Part shown: piece after piece, positions 23,412 to 32,295 of the stretch
Numbering within the stretch: the stretch's first letter is position 1
How the letters are laid out: each line of letters starts with the position of its first letter
Source: Lentzea waywayandensis
GTDB lineage: Bacteria > Actinomycetota > Actinomycetes > Mycobacteriales > Pseudonocardiaceae
Direction of reading: 5' to 3'
Length of the DNA stretch: 64,000 nt
Assembly (NCBI RefSeq): GCF_900115955.1
Contig: NZ_FOYL01000005.1
Location: 310,001-374,000, forward strand
Translations under genes and position numbers: made by a program
The notes under the pieces: generated by a model
Database searches by the model: none
Seen by the model: only the letters and a program-made list of their open reading frames with translations
Told to the model about the DNA's origin: nothing

Positions 23412-24836
23412 CTACGCGTGGTCGTCCTCCCCCAGCCGGTGCACCCGGATGAGGTTCGTCGACCCAATGGTGCCAGGAGGCGATCCGGCGACGACCACCA
23501 TCAGGTCACCGGCCTGGTAACGGCCGATCTCGATCATGGCCACGTCGACCTGTCGGACCATCTCGTCGGTGGACTCGACGCGCGGGACCAGGAACGTCTC
23601 GGTGCCCCACGTCAGCGCGAGCTGCGAGCGCACCGCGGGCTCCGGCGTGAACGCCAGCAGCGGCAGGTGCGTGTGCAGACGGGCCAGGCGGCGGACCGTG
23701 TCACCGGACTGCGTGAACGCGACCAGGGCCTTGGCGTTGAGGCGCTCGCCGATGTCGCGGGCCGCGTACGAGATCACGCCGCGCTTGGTGCGCGGGACGT
23801 GGGTCAGCGGCGGCACGACGACCGACTCGGTCTCGACGGCCTCGATGATGCGGCCCATGGTCTGCACGGACTCGATGGCGTAGCGGCCGACCGAGGTCTC
23901 ACCGGACAGCATCAGGGCGTCCGCGCCGTCGAGCACCGCGTTCGCGACATCGGACGTCTCGGCGCGGGTCGGGCGGGAGTTCGTGATCATCGAGTCGAGC
24001 ATCTGGGTCGCGACGATGACCGGCTTGGCGTTCTCGCGGGCGATCTGGATCGCGCGCTTCTGCACCAGCGGGACGTGCTCCAGCGGAAGCTCGACGCCCA
24101 GGTCACCGCGGGCGACCATGACGCCGTCGAAGGCCAGCACGATGGCCTCGAGGTTGTCCACGGCCTCCGGCTTCTCGATCTTCGCGATCACCGGGAGGCG
24201 CTTGCTGCCGCTGCGGTCCATGATCTGGTGGACCAGGTCGATGTCGGCCGGGGAACGCACGAACGACAGGGCGATGAAGTCCACGCCCAGCGAGAGCGCG
24301 AACTCGAGGTCCTCGATGTCCTTCTCCGACAGCGCCGGCACGGAGACGTCCATGCCGGGCAGCGAGAGGCCCTTGTTGTTGCTGACGGGACCGCCCTCGG
24401 TCACCTCGGCCACGACGTCGGAACCTTCGACATCCACGACCACGAGCGCGACCTTGCCGTCGTCCACGAGCATGCGGTCGCCGACCTTGGCGTCCTTCGC
24501 GAGCTCCTTGTACGTCGTCGACACGCGGTCGTGCGTGCCCTCGACGTCCTCAACGGTGATGCGAACGATGTCGCCGGTGTTCCAGTCCACCGGACCCGCG
24601 GCGAAACGGCCGAGACGGATCTTGGGGCCCTGGAGGTCGGCGAGGATTCCCACGGCGCGGCCGGACTCGTCGGCTGCCGCGCGGACCATGTCGTAAACCT
24701 GCTTGTGGTCGGCATGGCTGCCGTGGCTGAAGTTCATCCTGGCCACGTCCATACCGGCCGCTACCAGGTCACGGACCTTGTCCGGCGTGCCAGTGGCGGG
24801 ACCGAGGGTACAGACGATCTTTGCGCGTCGACTCAC
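23412..24836 (-). CDS. pyk: Pyruvate kinase
   Basis: Converts phosphoenolpyruvate and ADP to pyruvate and ATP, the last step of glycolysis. 474 aa from the GTG at 24836 (MSRRAKIVCTLGPATGTPDK), the standard length. The frame extends 68 codons further upstream, but that stretch overlaps the VanZ gene and is not pyruvate-kinase-like. Key blocks: NFSHG near residue 35 (substrate binding), the catalytic Lys/Glu motif LPVIAKIEKPEAVDNL, MVARGDLGVELP, and the C-terminal domain with FTQSGDTVRRLARLH. It is transcribed toward tesB. Confidence 0.97.
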   Translation of the reverse strand: MSRRAKIVCTLGPATGTPDKVRDLVAAGMDVARMNFSHGSHADHKQVYDMVRAAADESGRAVGILADLQGPKIRLGRFAAGPVDWNTGDIVRITVEDVEGTHDRVSTTYKELAKDAKVGDRMLVDDGKVALVVVDVEGSDVVAEVTEGGPVSNNKGLSLPGMDVSVPALSEKDIEDLEFALSLGVDFIALSFVRSPADIDLVHQIMDRSGSKRLPVIAKIEKPEAVDNLEAIVLAFDGVMVARGDLGVELPLEHVPLVQKRAIQIARENAKPVIVATQMLDSMITNSRPTRAETSDVANAVLDGADALMLSGETSVGRYAIESVQTMGRIIEAVETESVVVPPLTHVPRTKRGVISYAARDIGERLNAKALVAFTQSGDTVRRLARLHTHLPLLAFTPEPAVRSQLALTWGTETFLVPRVESTDEMVRQVDVAMIEIGRYQAGDLMVVVAGSPPGTIGSTNLIRVHRLGEDDHA

Positions 24837-24900
24837 GTTTAGAGAGAGTAGACCTCGTTCCTGGACCGATCCCGAACTACTCCTCGGTAATGTTCGGACC

Positions 24901-25248
24901 ATGGCTCGAGTATTCCCGTTCGTGATCGCGGCGTTGCTCAGCGTCGTCGTGCTGTTCACCCCCGAGTCAGGTGTGCCGAGCTCGCCACCAGGTACGGACA
25001 AGGTGGTCCACACGCTGCTGTTCGCGCTGCTCGCGTTCACCGGCCTGTACGCGAAAATTCCTCACATTTTGCCGTTGCTGGTGATCTACGCAGGAGTTTC
25101 GGAGGTGCTCCAGCAGCTGGTCACGCCCCTGCACCGCAGCGGCGACGTGCTCGACGCGCTGGTGGACGTCGTCGGGATCGGCCTGGGCTGGGCTACCGCG
25201 ACCTGGTGGACTCGCTCACGCCGACGTGGTCCTCGCACCACGCGTTGA
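24901..25248 (+). CDS. VanZ-like membrane protein
   Basis: Small membrane protein, 115 aa, with three to four membrane segments and the VanZ-like pattern TDKVVHTLLFALLAFTGL (residues 32-49) and SEVLQQLVTPLHRSGDVLDALVDVVGIGLGWA (in parts). VanZ family members modulate glycopeptide or lipid-envelope properties, but most are uncharacterised. The ATG at 24901 is divergent from pyk (64-bp gap). The last 56 nt overlap the convergent DUF2461 gene. Confidence 0.88.
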   Translation: MARVFPFVIAALLSVVVLFTPESGVPSSPPGTDKVVHTLLFALLAFTGLYAKIPHILPLLVIYAGVSEVLQQLVTPLHRSGDVLDALVDVVGIGLGWATATWWTRSRRRGPRTTR

Positions 25249-25843
25249 AGTCCCTGAGCTGCCTCCACGACTTGCGCACCCGGTCGAGGCAGCCCGGCTC
25301 GTGCAGCACGTCGTCCGGCTCCCAGACCTTGCGGACGTAGATCGAGCGGTGCTTGAGCAGGTCGAGGTGCGGGTGGTCGTCGGCGAACCCGCGCGGCTTC
25401 GACTTCATCACGTCGCCCGCGAGCGTCCACCCCTGCTTGACCAGCTTGTCCACGATCTTGCGCAGCAGGACGCCGTGCGCGCCGACCGAGGCCCGGTACC
25501 GGGCGAGCTGGTCCGGCTGCATGTGGAACGAGCCGCCGCCGGTCATCAGGCCCTCGGGGCTGAGCTGCACGTAGTACGCGCCGCCGCCGCGGCCCTTCTC
25601 GATGACGCCGCCGCAGTGGTCCTTGTACGGCGTCTTGTCCTTGGCGAACCGCACGTCGCGGTACGGCCGGAACACCTTGCCCTCGCCGAACTCCTTCTCC
25701 AGCGCGAGCAGCAGCGCCTCCATCGGAGCCCGCACGTCGCGCAGGTAGGTCTCCTTGTTGTCGTCCCAGTACGCCTTCGTGTTGTCCAGGACCAGGCCGT
25801 CGTAGAAGTCAATGGCGTACTCGCCGAAACCGTCGAACGTCAC
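25193..25843 (-). CDS. DUF2461 family protein
   Basis: 216-aa cytosolic protein of the DUF2461 (TIGR02453) family. Diagnostic stretches are FYDGLVLDNTKAYWDDNKETYLRDVRAPMEALL (in parts), VFRPYRDVRFAKDKTPYKDHCGG and GGGSFHMQPDQLARYRASV. The function of the family is unknown. It overlaps the end of the convergent VanZ-like gene by 56 nt. Confidence 0.92.
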   Translation of the reverse strand: MTFDGFGEYAIDFYDGLVLDNTKAYWDDNKETYLRDVRAPMEALLLALEKEFGEGKVFRPYRDVRFAKDKTPYKDHCGGVIEKGRGGGAYYVQLSPEGLMTGGGSFHMQPDQLARYRASVGAHGVLLRKIVDKLVKQGWTLAGDVMKSKPRGFADDHPHLDLLKHRSIYVRKVWEPDDVLHEPGCLDRVRKSWRQLRDFNAWCEDHVGVSESTRSR

Positions 25844-25918
25844 CGAGTCAGCCTAGGCGGATCGCCCATGTGCGTGAAAATTCGTTTGAGAACACACAAT
25901 CAGGCCATAATCCGGTGA

Positions 25919-27838
25919 ATGCCCCGCCGTATCAACGCGCTCGCGACCTGGCTCCTCCAACTCGGGCCGGACGAGGTGGCCGCGATACTCCTGTACCGCC
26001 GTGACGTCGCCGACCGCTTCATCCGGACGTTGAAGGACCTCGCGACGCAGCTGACCGACTCCGACTCGGTGCACGCCGTCGAGGACACGCTGGACCAGGG
26101 CGCGCTCGACGTGCTCGGCGCGATCGTGGCGCAGAACAACACCGGGACCGTCGACTCGGTGTGTGCCGAACTGCACTGCACGGTCCCTGATTTCGAACGG
26201 GCGCTCGGTGAGCTGAAGCAGCGGGCGCTGGCCTGGCCGGAGGGCTCACGGCTGATCGCGGTGAACTCGGTGCGGACGAGCGGCGCGGCGCAGGGCGAGC
26301 TGACGTTACGACCGAAGGCCCCCGGTAGGCGCAAGGCGTCCGGGATCTCGCCGATCGTGCCCGCGATGTCCACTGTGGACGGGGTGGCGCGGCTGCTCGC
26401 GTACTGCGAGCAGGACACGTTCGACGCCCGCTACACCGGTGGCGTGGCGACCGTGGAGATCCGGCGGGTAGCGCGGGCGTTGCGGGTCTCGGACGGCGTG
26501 CTGCGGCTGTGGCTGGAGCTCGCGGCCGAGGCCCAGCTGGTCGGCGTGGAACGGTCGCGGCTGCTGCCGACGAACCAGGGTGACGCGTGGCTCGACTCGC
26601 AGCCGGGTCCGCGGCTCGCGGCGCTGGTCGCGGCGTGGCGGCGGATGGACTGGCGGCCGGAACCGGACCAGGCGCGGGCGGCGTTGCGCGACTACACCGG
26701 TGCCGCCGGGCTGGTGCTGCGCCGCGGCGCGCTGGAGCGGTTCTCGGCGGAGGAATCCTTCACGAACATCAACGAACTCGTCGACGATCTCGTCTGGGAA
26801 CGCCCTGCCGTGCACGACCCGCGGGCGACGGCGGCGGTGATCAGCGAGATGGAGTCGCTGGGACTGGTGGCCGGCGGCGCGCTCACGCCGTTGGGCGTGG
26901 CGGTGCTGCACGACGGTGACGTCGACGCCGCCGCCGATGAGCTGATGCCCCCGGCGACGGAGAAGGCCGCGTTCCAGACGGACATGACCGCGGTGGTGAA
27001 CGGGCTGCCGTCACCGGAGCTGAGCGCGACGCTGAACCTGGTGGCGGACCTGGAGGACAACGACGCCGCACGGGTGTGGCGCCTGTCCGCCGGGTCGGTG
27101 CGGCGCGCCCTGGACTCGGGGCTGTCCGCCGACGAGGTGCTCACGAAGCTGAACGCCGTGTCGGAGGCCGCGTTGCCGCAGGTGATCGAGTACCAGGTGC
27201 AGGACGTGGCGCGGCGGCACGGGCAGCTGACGGTGACGGACGTCGCGAGCTGTGTGCGGGGCTCGGATCCCACGCTGTTGCAGGAGATCGCCAGGTCGAA
27301 GCGGCTCGCGTCGCTGAAGCTGCGGTTCCTCGCGCCGACCGTGCTGGCGTCGGCCCAGCCGATGGCCGAGACGCTCGCGGCGTTGCGCCGGTGCGGATAC
27401 GCGCCGACCGGGCTGGACGCCGGTGACAAGTCCATTGTGGAGAGGGTCGGCCGGCTGCGGGCGTCCGCCCGGGGCGAGCGCAAGCCGGAGCGGTGGTGGC
27501 GCACCGAGATGAACGACCTGGAGCTGACCCAGCTCGCGGTGCGGCTGGTGGAGCAGGAACGGCCGAGCGTCGGACCCGGCGCGCCGCGGGCCAACGCGGC
27601 GCGGATGCTGCGCGACCAGAACGTCTTCCTGCGTGACGAGGAGGTCGTGCTGCTGTCGTCGGCGCTGGTCGACGGGAGCCGCGTCGAGATCAAGTACGCG
27701 ACCGGGCCACGCCGGACCGACACGCACGTGATCGTGCCGACCAAGCACCTCGAAGGCGTGCTGAGCGCGGACTGCGAGGACGGGACGAGCAGGGAGTTCG
27801 ACATCGGGCACGTCCGCAAGGTCGCGCTACCAGAATGA
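25919..27838 (+). CDS. Helicase-associated (XPB/Ssl2 N-terminal-like) protein, WYL-like C-terminus
   Basis: 639-aa protein resembling the actinobacterial family annotated as helicase C-terminal/XPB-associated domain proteins (for example mycobacterial Rv0862c). It has no helicase motifs itself. The sequence has a helical N-terminus (LATWLLQLGPDEVAAILLYRRDVA), a middle with winged-helix-like repeats, a central helicase-associated block (about 430-500, YQVQDVARRHGQLTVTDVASCVR and RSKRLASLKLRFLAPTVLASAQP), and a C-terminal WYL-like sheet (LVDGSRVEIKYATG). It may support DNA repair or act as a transcription factor; this is uncertain. It ends 52 nt before the NACHT gene on the same strand. Confidence 0.82.
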   Translation: MPRRINALATWLLQLGPDEVAAILLYRRDVADRFIRTLKDLATQLTDSDSVHAVEDTLDQGALDVLGAIVAQNNTGTVDSVCAELHCTVPDFERALGELKQRALAWPEGSRLIAVNSVRTSGAAQGELTLRPKAPGRRKASGISPIVPAMSTVDGVARLLAYCEQDTFDARYTGGVATVEIRRVARALRVSDGVLRLWLELAAEAQLVGVERSRLLPTNQGDAWLDSQPGPRLAALVAAWRRMDWRPEPDQARAALRDYTGAAGLVLRRGALERFSAEESFTNINELVDDLVWERPAVHDPRATAAVISEMESLGLVAGGALTPLGVAVLHDGDVDAAADELMPPATEKAAFQTDMTAVVNGLPSPELSATLNLVADLEDNDAARVWRLSAGSVRRALDSGLSADEVLTKLNAVSEAALPQVIEYQVQDVARRHGQLTVTDVASCVRGSDPTLLQEIARSKRLASLKLRFLAPTVLASAQPMAETLAALRRCGYAPTGLDAGDKSIVERVGRLRASARGERKPERWWRTEMNDLELTQLAVRLVEQERPSVGPGAPRANAARMLRDQNVFLRDEEVVLLSSALVDGSRVEIKYATGPRRTDTHVIVPTKHLEGVLSADCEDGTSREFDIGHVRKVALPE

Positions 27839-27890
27839 ACAGCTGGTGAAGTCCTCCGGCGTGCGGTGATCACCTGCTGATACTGGACGT

Positions 27891-30764
27891 GTGGCCGACC
27901 CGTTTTCCGCCGGACTGCTGATGGTGCTGGAGACCGTGCTGGAGCGCGTGCTGCTCGGTCTCTTCGACGTCGTGCACAGAGGCGCCAAGGACAAGAAGCG
28001 CCAGCGCGAGCTGACCAGGCCGGGACCGCTGGTCGAGCGGGTCAGCTCGGAGCTCGCGCGCGGCGAGCTGAGTGCCGTCGAGCAGCACGAGTGGCAGGCC
28101 GCCGTGGAGGCGGCGCGCGAGTCCATCGAGGCCGCGCTGCCGTTGCGCCCGGAGGAGGCGCTGCGGGTGATGCTGACGCCCGAGTCGCTGCGCGCCCACG
28201 TGATGTCCAAGTCGGAGCAGATCCGGCGGGCGGCGGGGCTGTCCGAGCAGGCGACGGCCGTCTACGACGCGTTGCTGCTGAGGGTGTGCGTCGCGGTCGT
28301 CGAACTGGTGTGGTCGCAGCCGGAGTACGCGCGGCGGCTCGCGGTGGAGATGTACCGGATGGGCCGGGCGACCGCCGACGCCGTGGCACGGCTCGCGGAC
28401 CAGCGGCAACTCGCGCTGACGGCGTCGCATCGGGACTTCGAGGACCGCTACGCCGACCAGGTCGCGCACGCGCTGGGCGGGCTGGAGCTGTTCGGGGTGT
28501 CGCGCGGGCGGGCGCCGCGGCGGCAGTCGTTCGACACCTCGTACGTGTCGCTGGCGGTGGCGCGGGTCGGGGACACCGACGAGCTGACCGGGGCCGGGCT
28601 GCCGGTGGCGGCGGCGCTGGCGGACACGCCTCGGGTGCTGATCCGGGGCGGCGCCGGCGCGGGCAAGACGACGTTCCTGCGCTGGCTCGCGATGAACGCG
28701 CTGGGCGAGACGCGGACCTCGGGCAACGAGTGGCTCGGGCTGGTGCCGTTCTTCGTGCCGCTGCGGCAGTACGCGTCGCTGCCGAAGCCGGAGGAGTTCA
28801 TCTCGTCGACCGCCTCGATGATCGAGGAGGAGAAGCCGTCCGGGTGGGTCACCGCGCGACTCAAGGAGGGGCGCGCGGTCGTCCTGATCGACGGTGTGGA
28901 CGAGCTGGTGTGGGAGCGGCGGGCCGAGGCCCGGCTGTGGCTGGAGAAGCTGGTCAACGCCTATCCGGACGCCCGGTACGCGATCACGACCCGGCCGGCC
29001 GCGGTGCCGGAGGACTGGCTGGAGGATGTCGGCTTCAGCGCGTTCGACCTGTTGCCGTTGAGCGACAAGGGTGTGCGCGACTTCGTGGAGGCCTGGCACA
29101 CCGCCGCCCGCGACGAGCCGGGGCTGACGCGGGACGCGCGGGTGTGGCTGACCGAGTGCGAGGCACGGCTGGTGGCGACGCTCGTGAAGCGGCCGGACCT
29201 GCGGCGACTGGCGTCGAGCCCGTTGCTCGCAGGCCTGTTGTGCGCGTTGCACCAGGACCGGAACATGCATCTGCCACGCGATCGCCGATCGCTGTACGAG
29301 GCCGCGCTGGACCTGTTGCTGGTGCGGTGGGACGAGGACCGCGGGCTCGCGCTGCCGTCGTTCTCCAAGGAGGAGCAGCTCGTTCTGCTGCAACGGTTCG
29401 CGTACTCGCTCGTGCGCAACCGCGAGCTGATGGTTCCCCGCGAGGAGGCCGTGCACCGGCTCGGGAACGCGATGCGCGGGTTGCGGTCGCACGACATCGA
29501 CCCGGACGAGGCGATGCAGCGGTTGCTCGAACGGGCCGGGCTGCTGCGGGAGGTGGCGTCCGAACGCGTGCAGTTCGTGCACCGGACGTTCCGGGACTAC
29601 CTGGCGGCCAAGGAGGTCGTGGACGCCGGTGACCTGAACCTGTTGGTGGACAGGGCACATCTGGACGAGTGGCACGACGTCGTGGTGATGGCGGTCGCGC
29701 ACGCCCGGCCGCGCGAACGGGCCCGCGTGCTGATGGACCTGCTGGCGGGCAACGACGACACGCGCAAGGACGAACGCGGGCGGGACAAGCTGCGGCTGCT
29801 CGCGCTGGCGTGCCTCGACCAGGCCGACGTGATCGAACCGGAGACCGCGCGGGCCCAGGTGACGGCCGCCGCCGCGTCGCTGATCCCGCCGAAGAGCTTC
29901 GCGCACGCCGACGCGCTGGCCGAGGCGGGCTCGTTCGTGGTGGACCTGCTGCCGGGTCCGGAGGCCGCCGGGGACTCGGCCGGGGCCGCGTACGTCGTGC
30001 GGACGCTGGCCAACATCGGCGGCGAGGCCGCGTGGGAGCGGATCGCGGAGTTCGTGGCCGTCGATCACGCGATGGTCATCGACGAGCTGCTGCGGGCGTG
30101 GCGGAACACGCCGGACGCGGAGAAGTACGCGAAGTCCGTGCTGTCCAAAGTGGATTTCGGTGACCGGCGGGTGGACGTCCGCGGCTGGCACCGAATCCAG
30201 TTCATCATGCACCTGGAGAAGCTGCGGTACGTGCGGTGCATCGGCAACATCAACCCGCTCGACCCGTTGGGCGGCATGCCGTCGCTGCACCGGCTGGAGC
30301 TGTGGCAGAACGAGGTGATGCGCGATCTGTCGCCGTTGGCCGGGTCGCGTTCGCTGAAGGAGCTGCACCTGAGCCGGTGCCGTCCGCTCGGGCGGATCGA
30401 CCTGTCGCCGGTGAGGGACCTGGACGAGCTGCACCTGCACTTCAGCCGGGTCGAGCTGGACTCGCTGGAGGGCGGTGCGCTGCGGCGCCTGCAGATCCGC
30501 GACTCGGTCACCGACGAGGGGCTGGGCGCGTTGCCAGGCCTGCCCGCGTTGCGCGAACTGGCGATCGACCACCGCCCGCCCTACTCGCTGGCGGGGTTGG
30601 AGCGGTGGCCGACCATCACGACGCTGGAGGTGTTCGGCGTACCGGCGGCGGACGACCTGCACGTCCTGCCGGTGCTGGAGCACCTCGTGGTGCATCAGCC
30701 GGAATCGGCTGCCCGGCTGGAGGAGCTGCGCGGGCAACTGCCAGGGGTGCGCGTCACGACGTGA
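27891..30764 (+). CDS. NACHT NTPase with N-terminal helical domain and C-terminal LRR
   Basis: 957-aa NLR-like protein. Residues about 1-230 are an all-helical NACHT-associated N-terminal domain. The NACHT domain follows with Walker A GGAGAGKTT (about 253-261), Walker B VVLIDGVDEL (about 326-335), the sensor-like motif YAITTRPAA, and a winged-helix region ending in FVHRTFRDYLAAKEVVD (the conserved NACHT C-terminal motif). The last 200 residues (about 760-955) are degenerate leucine-rich repeats (LHRLELWQNEVMRDLSPLAGSRSLKELHLSRC in parts). Bacterial NACHT-LRR proteins of this form have been shown in other species to protect against phages. GTG start; ribosome site weak. No recognisable effector domain is fused, so an N-terminal or partner effector is needed; the convergent endonuclease is a candidate. 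Confidence 0.92.
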   Translation: MADPFSAGLLMVLETVLERVLLGLFDVVHRGAKDKKRQRELTRPGPLVERVSSELARGELSAVEQHEWQAAVEAARESIEAALPLRPEEALRVMLTPESLRAHVMSKSEQIRRAAGLSEQATAVYDALLLRVCVAVVELVWSQPEYARRLAVEMYRMGRATADAVARLADQRQLALTASHRDFEDRYADQVAHALGGLELFGVSRGRAPRRQSFDTSYVSLAVARVGDTDELTGAGLPVAAALADTPRVLIRGGAGAGKTTFLRWLAMNALGETRTSGNEWLGLVPFFVPLRQYASLPKPEEFISSTASMIEEEKPSGWVTARLKEGRAVVLIDGVDELVWERRAEARLWLEKLVNAYPDARYAITTRPAAVPEDWLEDVGFSAFDLLPLSDKGVRDFVEAWHTAARDEPGLTRDARVWLTECEARLVATLVKRPDLRRLASSPLLAGLLCALHQDRNMHLPRDRRSLYEAALDLLLVRWDEDRGLALPSFSKEEQLVLLQRFAYSLVRNRELMVPREEAVHRLGNAMRGLRSHDIDPDEAMQRLLERAGLLREVASERVQFVHRTFRDYLAAKEVVDAGDLNLLVDRAHLDEWHDVVVMAVAHARPRERARVLMDLLAGNDDTRKDERGRDKLRLLALACLDQADVIEPETARAQVTAAAASLIPPKSFAHADALAEAGSFVVDLLPGPEAAGDSAGAAYVVRTLANIGGEAAWERIAEFVAVDHAMVIDELLRAWRNTPDAEKYAKSVLSKVDFGDRRVDVRGWHRIQFIMHLEKLRYVRCIGNINPLDPLGGMPSLHRLELWQNEVMRDLSPLAGSRSLKELHLSRCRPLGRIDLSPVRDLDELHLHFSRVELDSLEGGALRRLQIRDSVTDEGLGALPGLPALRELAIDHRPPYSLAGLERWPTITTLEVFGVPAADDLHVLPVLEHLVVHQPESAARLEELRGQLPGVRVTT

Positions 30765-30783
30765 CGCCGGGCCGGCGGACGTG

Positions 30784-31596
30784 TCACCACTGGATGTCGG
30801 TCAGGCTGTCCAGCGGCTTGCGCTCAGCCTCGTCCAGCAGCTGCACCGACGCGGTGTCGGCGGCGTGCAGCTCGGCGGGGAAGGTGAGGCTCACGCGCTT
30901 CTCCAGCTCGGTCAGCGACACCTGGAACACCCGGAACTCGTCCAGGTCGAGAGCCTCGGCCAGGACGATGTTCTGGGTGAGCAGGAACGCGCTGCAGCGC
31001 AGCTCGCCGTCCACCACGAACGCGATCGCCTTGTAGAACTCACGCGGGATCGCGACGCTGCGGAACACCCTGTCGTCGGCGTTGAAGACCGGGCCGCCGT
31101 AGACGCTGACCTTGAGGTTGTCCACGTCGACGTCGGCGAGCACCGCGTCCTCGAGCCGGCCCCAGAGGCCTTCCTTGGTGCTCTGGTTGAAGTCGTCCAT
31201 CTGCGGCGTGATGTTCGTGAAGAAGAACGAGTCCCTGTTCGCCTTCTGCGCCTCGGCCTTCGGGCCCCAGCACAGGTCGGCGCGACGCGCGAGGTGGCCG
31301 CGGTCGAGCCTGTTGTCGCGGTAGAGCTCGTCGCCGGTCTGGAACCCGGCCGGGACGCGCGGGTCCTTGACGAACGGGATGTTGCTGCGGCTCAGGGCCT
31401 TCATCTCGCCGCCGTCGATGTTCCACGCGACCCAGCTCGCGAACTTGCGCGACTTGCTCATCGCGAGTGAGAAGTGCGTGTAGTCGATCGTGGTCGAGCC
31501 GTCGAGCTCGACCGCGTCGGCCGCTCCCGAGTCGGTCAGGACCGGGATCCCGGCAGTCGTGCCGAGGAACTTCGCGTCGAAGCCTGCGCTGGTCAT
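30784..31596 (-). CDS. DNA/RNA non-specific endonuclease (NUC1/NucA family, DRGH)
   Basis: 270-aa beta-beta-alpha-metal nuclease without a signal peptide, hence probably intracellular. The catalytic motif DRGHLARRAD is at residues 98-107 (His101 as general base) and the metal-binding block FTNITPQMDDFNQSTKEGLWGRLED at about 126-150 (Asn128, Asn137; given here in family terms). Related intracellular DRGH nucleases occur in bacterial conflict systems, and secreted ones are nutritional. It is convergent with the NACHT gene with a 19-nt gap. ATG at 31596 with an AGGGGG ribosome site. Toxicity to the host would require control, which is not visible here. Confidence 0.93.
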   Translation of the reverse strand: MTSAGFDAKFLGTTAGIPVLTDSGAADAVELDGSTTIDYTHFSLAMSKSRKFASWVAWNIDGGEMKALSRSNIPFVKDPRVPAGFQTGDELYRDNRLDRGHLARRADLCWGPKAEAQKANRDSFFFTNITPQMDDFNQSTKEGLWGRLEDAVLADVDVDNLKVSVYGGPVFNADDRVFRSVAIPREFYKAIAFVVDGELRCSAFLLTQNIVLAEALDLDEFRVFQVSLTELEKRVSLTFPAELHAADTASVQLLDEAERKPLDSLTDIQW

Positions 31597-31680
31597 GTGT
31601 CGCCCCCTACTGGTTCATCTTCAGGGTCGACATCTCTCACAGAGCCGTTAGCCAGATACACCCGAACGGCCTAGTGTTCA

Positions 31681-32130
31681 TCAGCTCTTCTTGACCAGTT
31701 TCCCGTCCGCGGCGATCGCGAACCACTCTTCGTCGACGCCTTGGCCGTTGACGTCGCCGGCGACCTGGTCTCCCACGTAGTAGTAGAGCGGCCACTTTCC
31801 GTACACAGCCTGCGAGCTCTCGTCGATCTGCGAGACGAGCTGCACGTCGGCGCCGTCCTTGGCGTCTACTTTGGACTCGGCGGTGAGCGCGGGCCACACG
31901 GCGATGCAGTCGGCGTCGCACGCGCTGGACTTGTTCTCGTCCTTGGTGAAGGCGTAGAGCGTCCGTCCCGTTTGGTCGACGAGGATCGGTCCGAGGTCGG
32001 ACTGCGCGATCTTCACCTCGACCTTCACCGGGGCCTCCTGCCGCGAATCCTGTTGCGGTGCCTCGTTTCCGCAGGCAGCCAGTCCGGCGAGCAGCACCGG
32101 CAGCAGCAGAATTCCCATACGTGCGCGCAT
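31681..32130 (-). CDS. Lipoprotein with Y-x4-D-type repeats (COG4315-like)
   Basis: 149-aa lipoprotein: signal with lipobox LAAC (Cys at about residue 16) and a mature part with two copies of the small secreted repeat seen in COG4315 proteins (ILVDQTGRTLYAFTKD...CIAVWPAL, and YGKWPLYYYVGDQVAGDVNGQGVDEEWFAI, in parts). Function unknown; cell-surface. I chose the ATG at 32130, which has GAGGAG 6 nt upstream, over an upstream ATG at 32172. It is divergent from the CHRD protein gene. Confidence 0.88.
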   Translation of the reverse strand: MRARMGILLLPVLLAGLAACGNEAPQQDSRQEAPVKVEVKIAQSDLGPILVDQTGRTLYAFTKDENKSSACDADCIAVWPALTAESKVDAKDGADVQLVSQIDESSQAVYGKWPLYYYVGDQVAGDVNGQGVDEEWFAIAADGKLVKKS

Positions 32131-32295
32131 CTTCGTCTCCTCGCGGGGTGTGTCCTGTTCCGACGTTGACACGTAATGAGACGCCCTTCGGTTCAGCGGA
32201 GAATTCCTTGAACCGAATCTGACCGACGTCCGTGTTGGTCATGTCGGGTCCGCCAGACCCCCCGACTCCCACAGCGGAGCCTTGGAGTACATCCC

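Noticed and set aside
24837-25040. 68-residue N-terminal extension of pyruvate kinase
   Set aside because: Overlaps the divergent VanZ gene and is Ser/Thr-rich without similarity to pyruvate kinase; the MSRRAKIVCTLGP start is canonical.
27870-30737. 955-codon minus-strand open frame antisense to the NACHT gene
   Set aside because: Product is Arg/Gln/His/Pro-rich with no domain; shadow of the NACHT gene.
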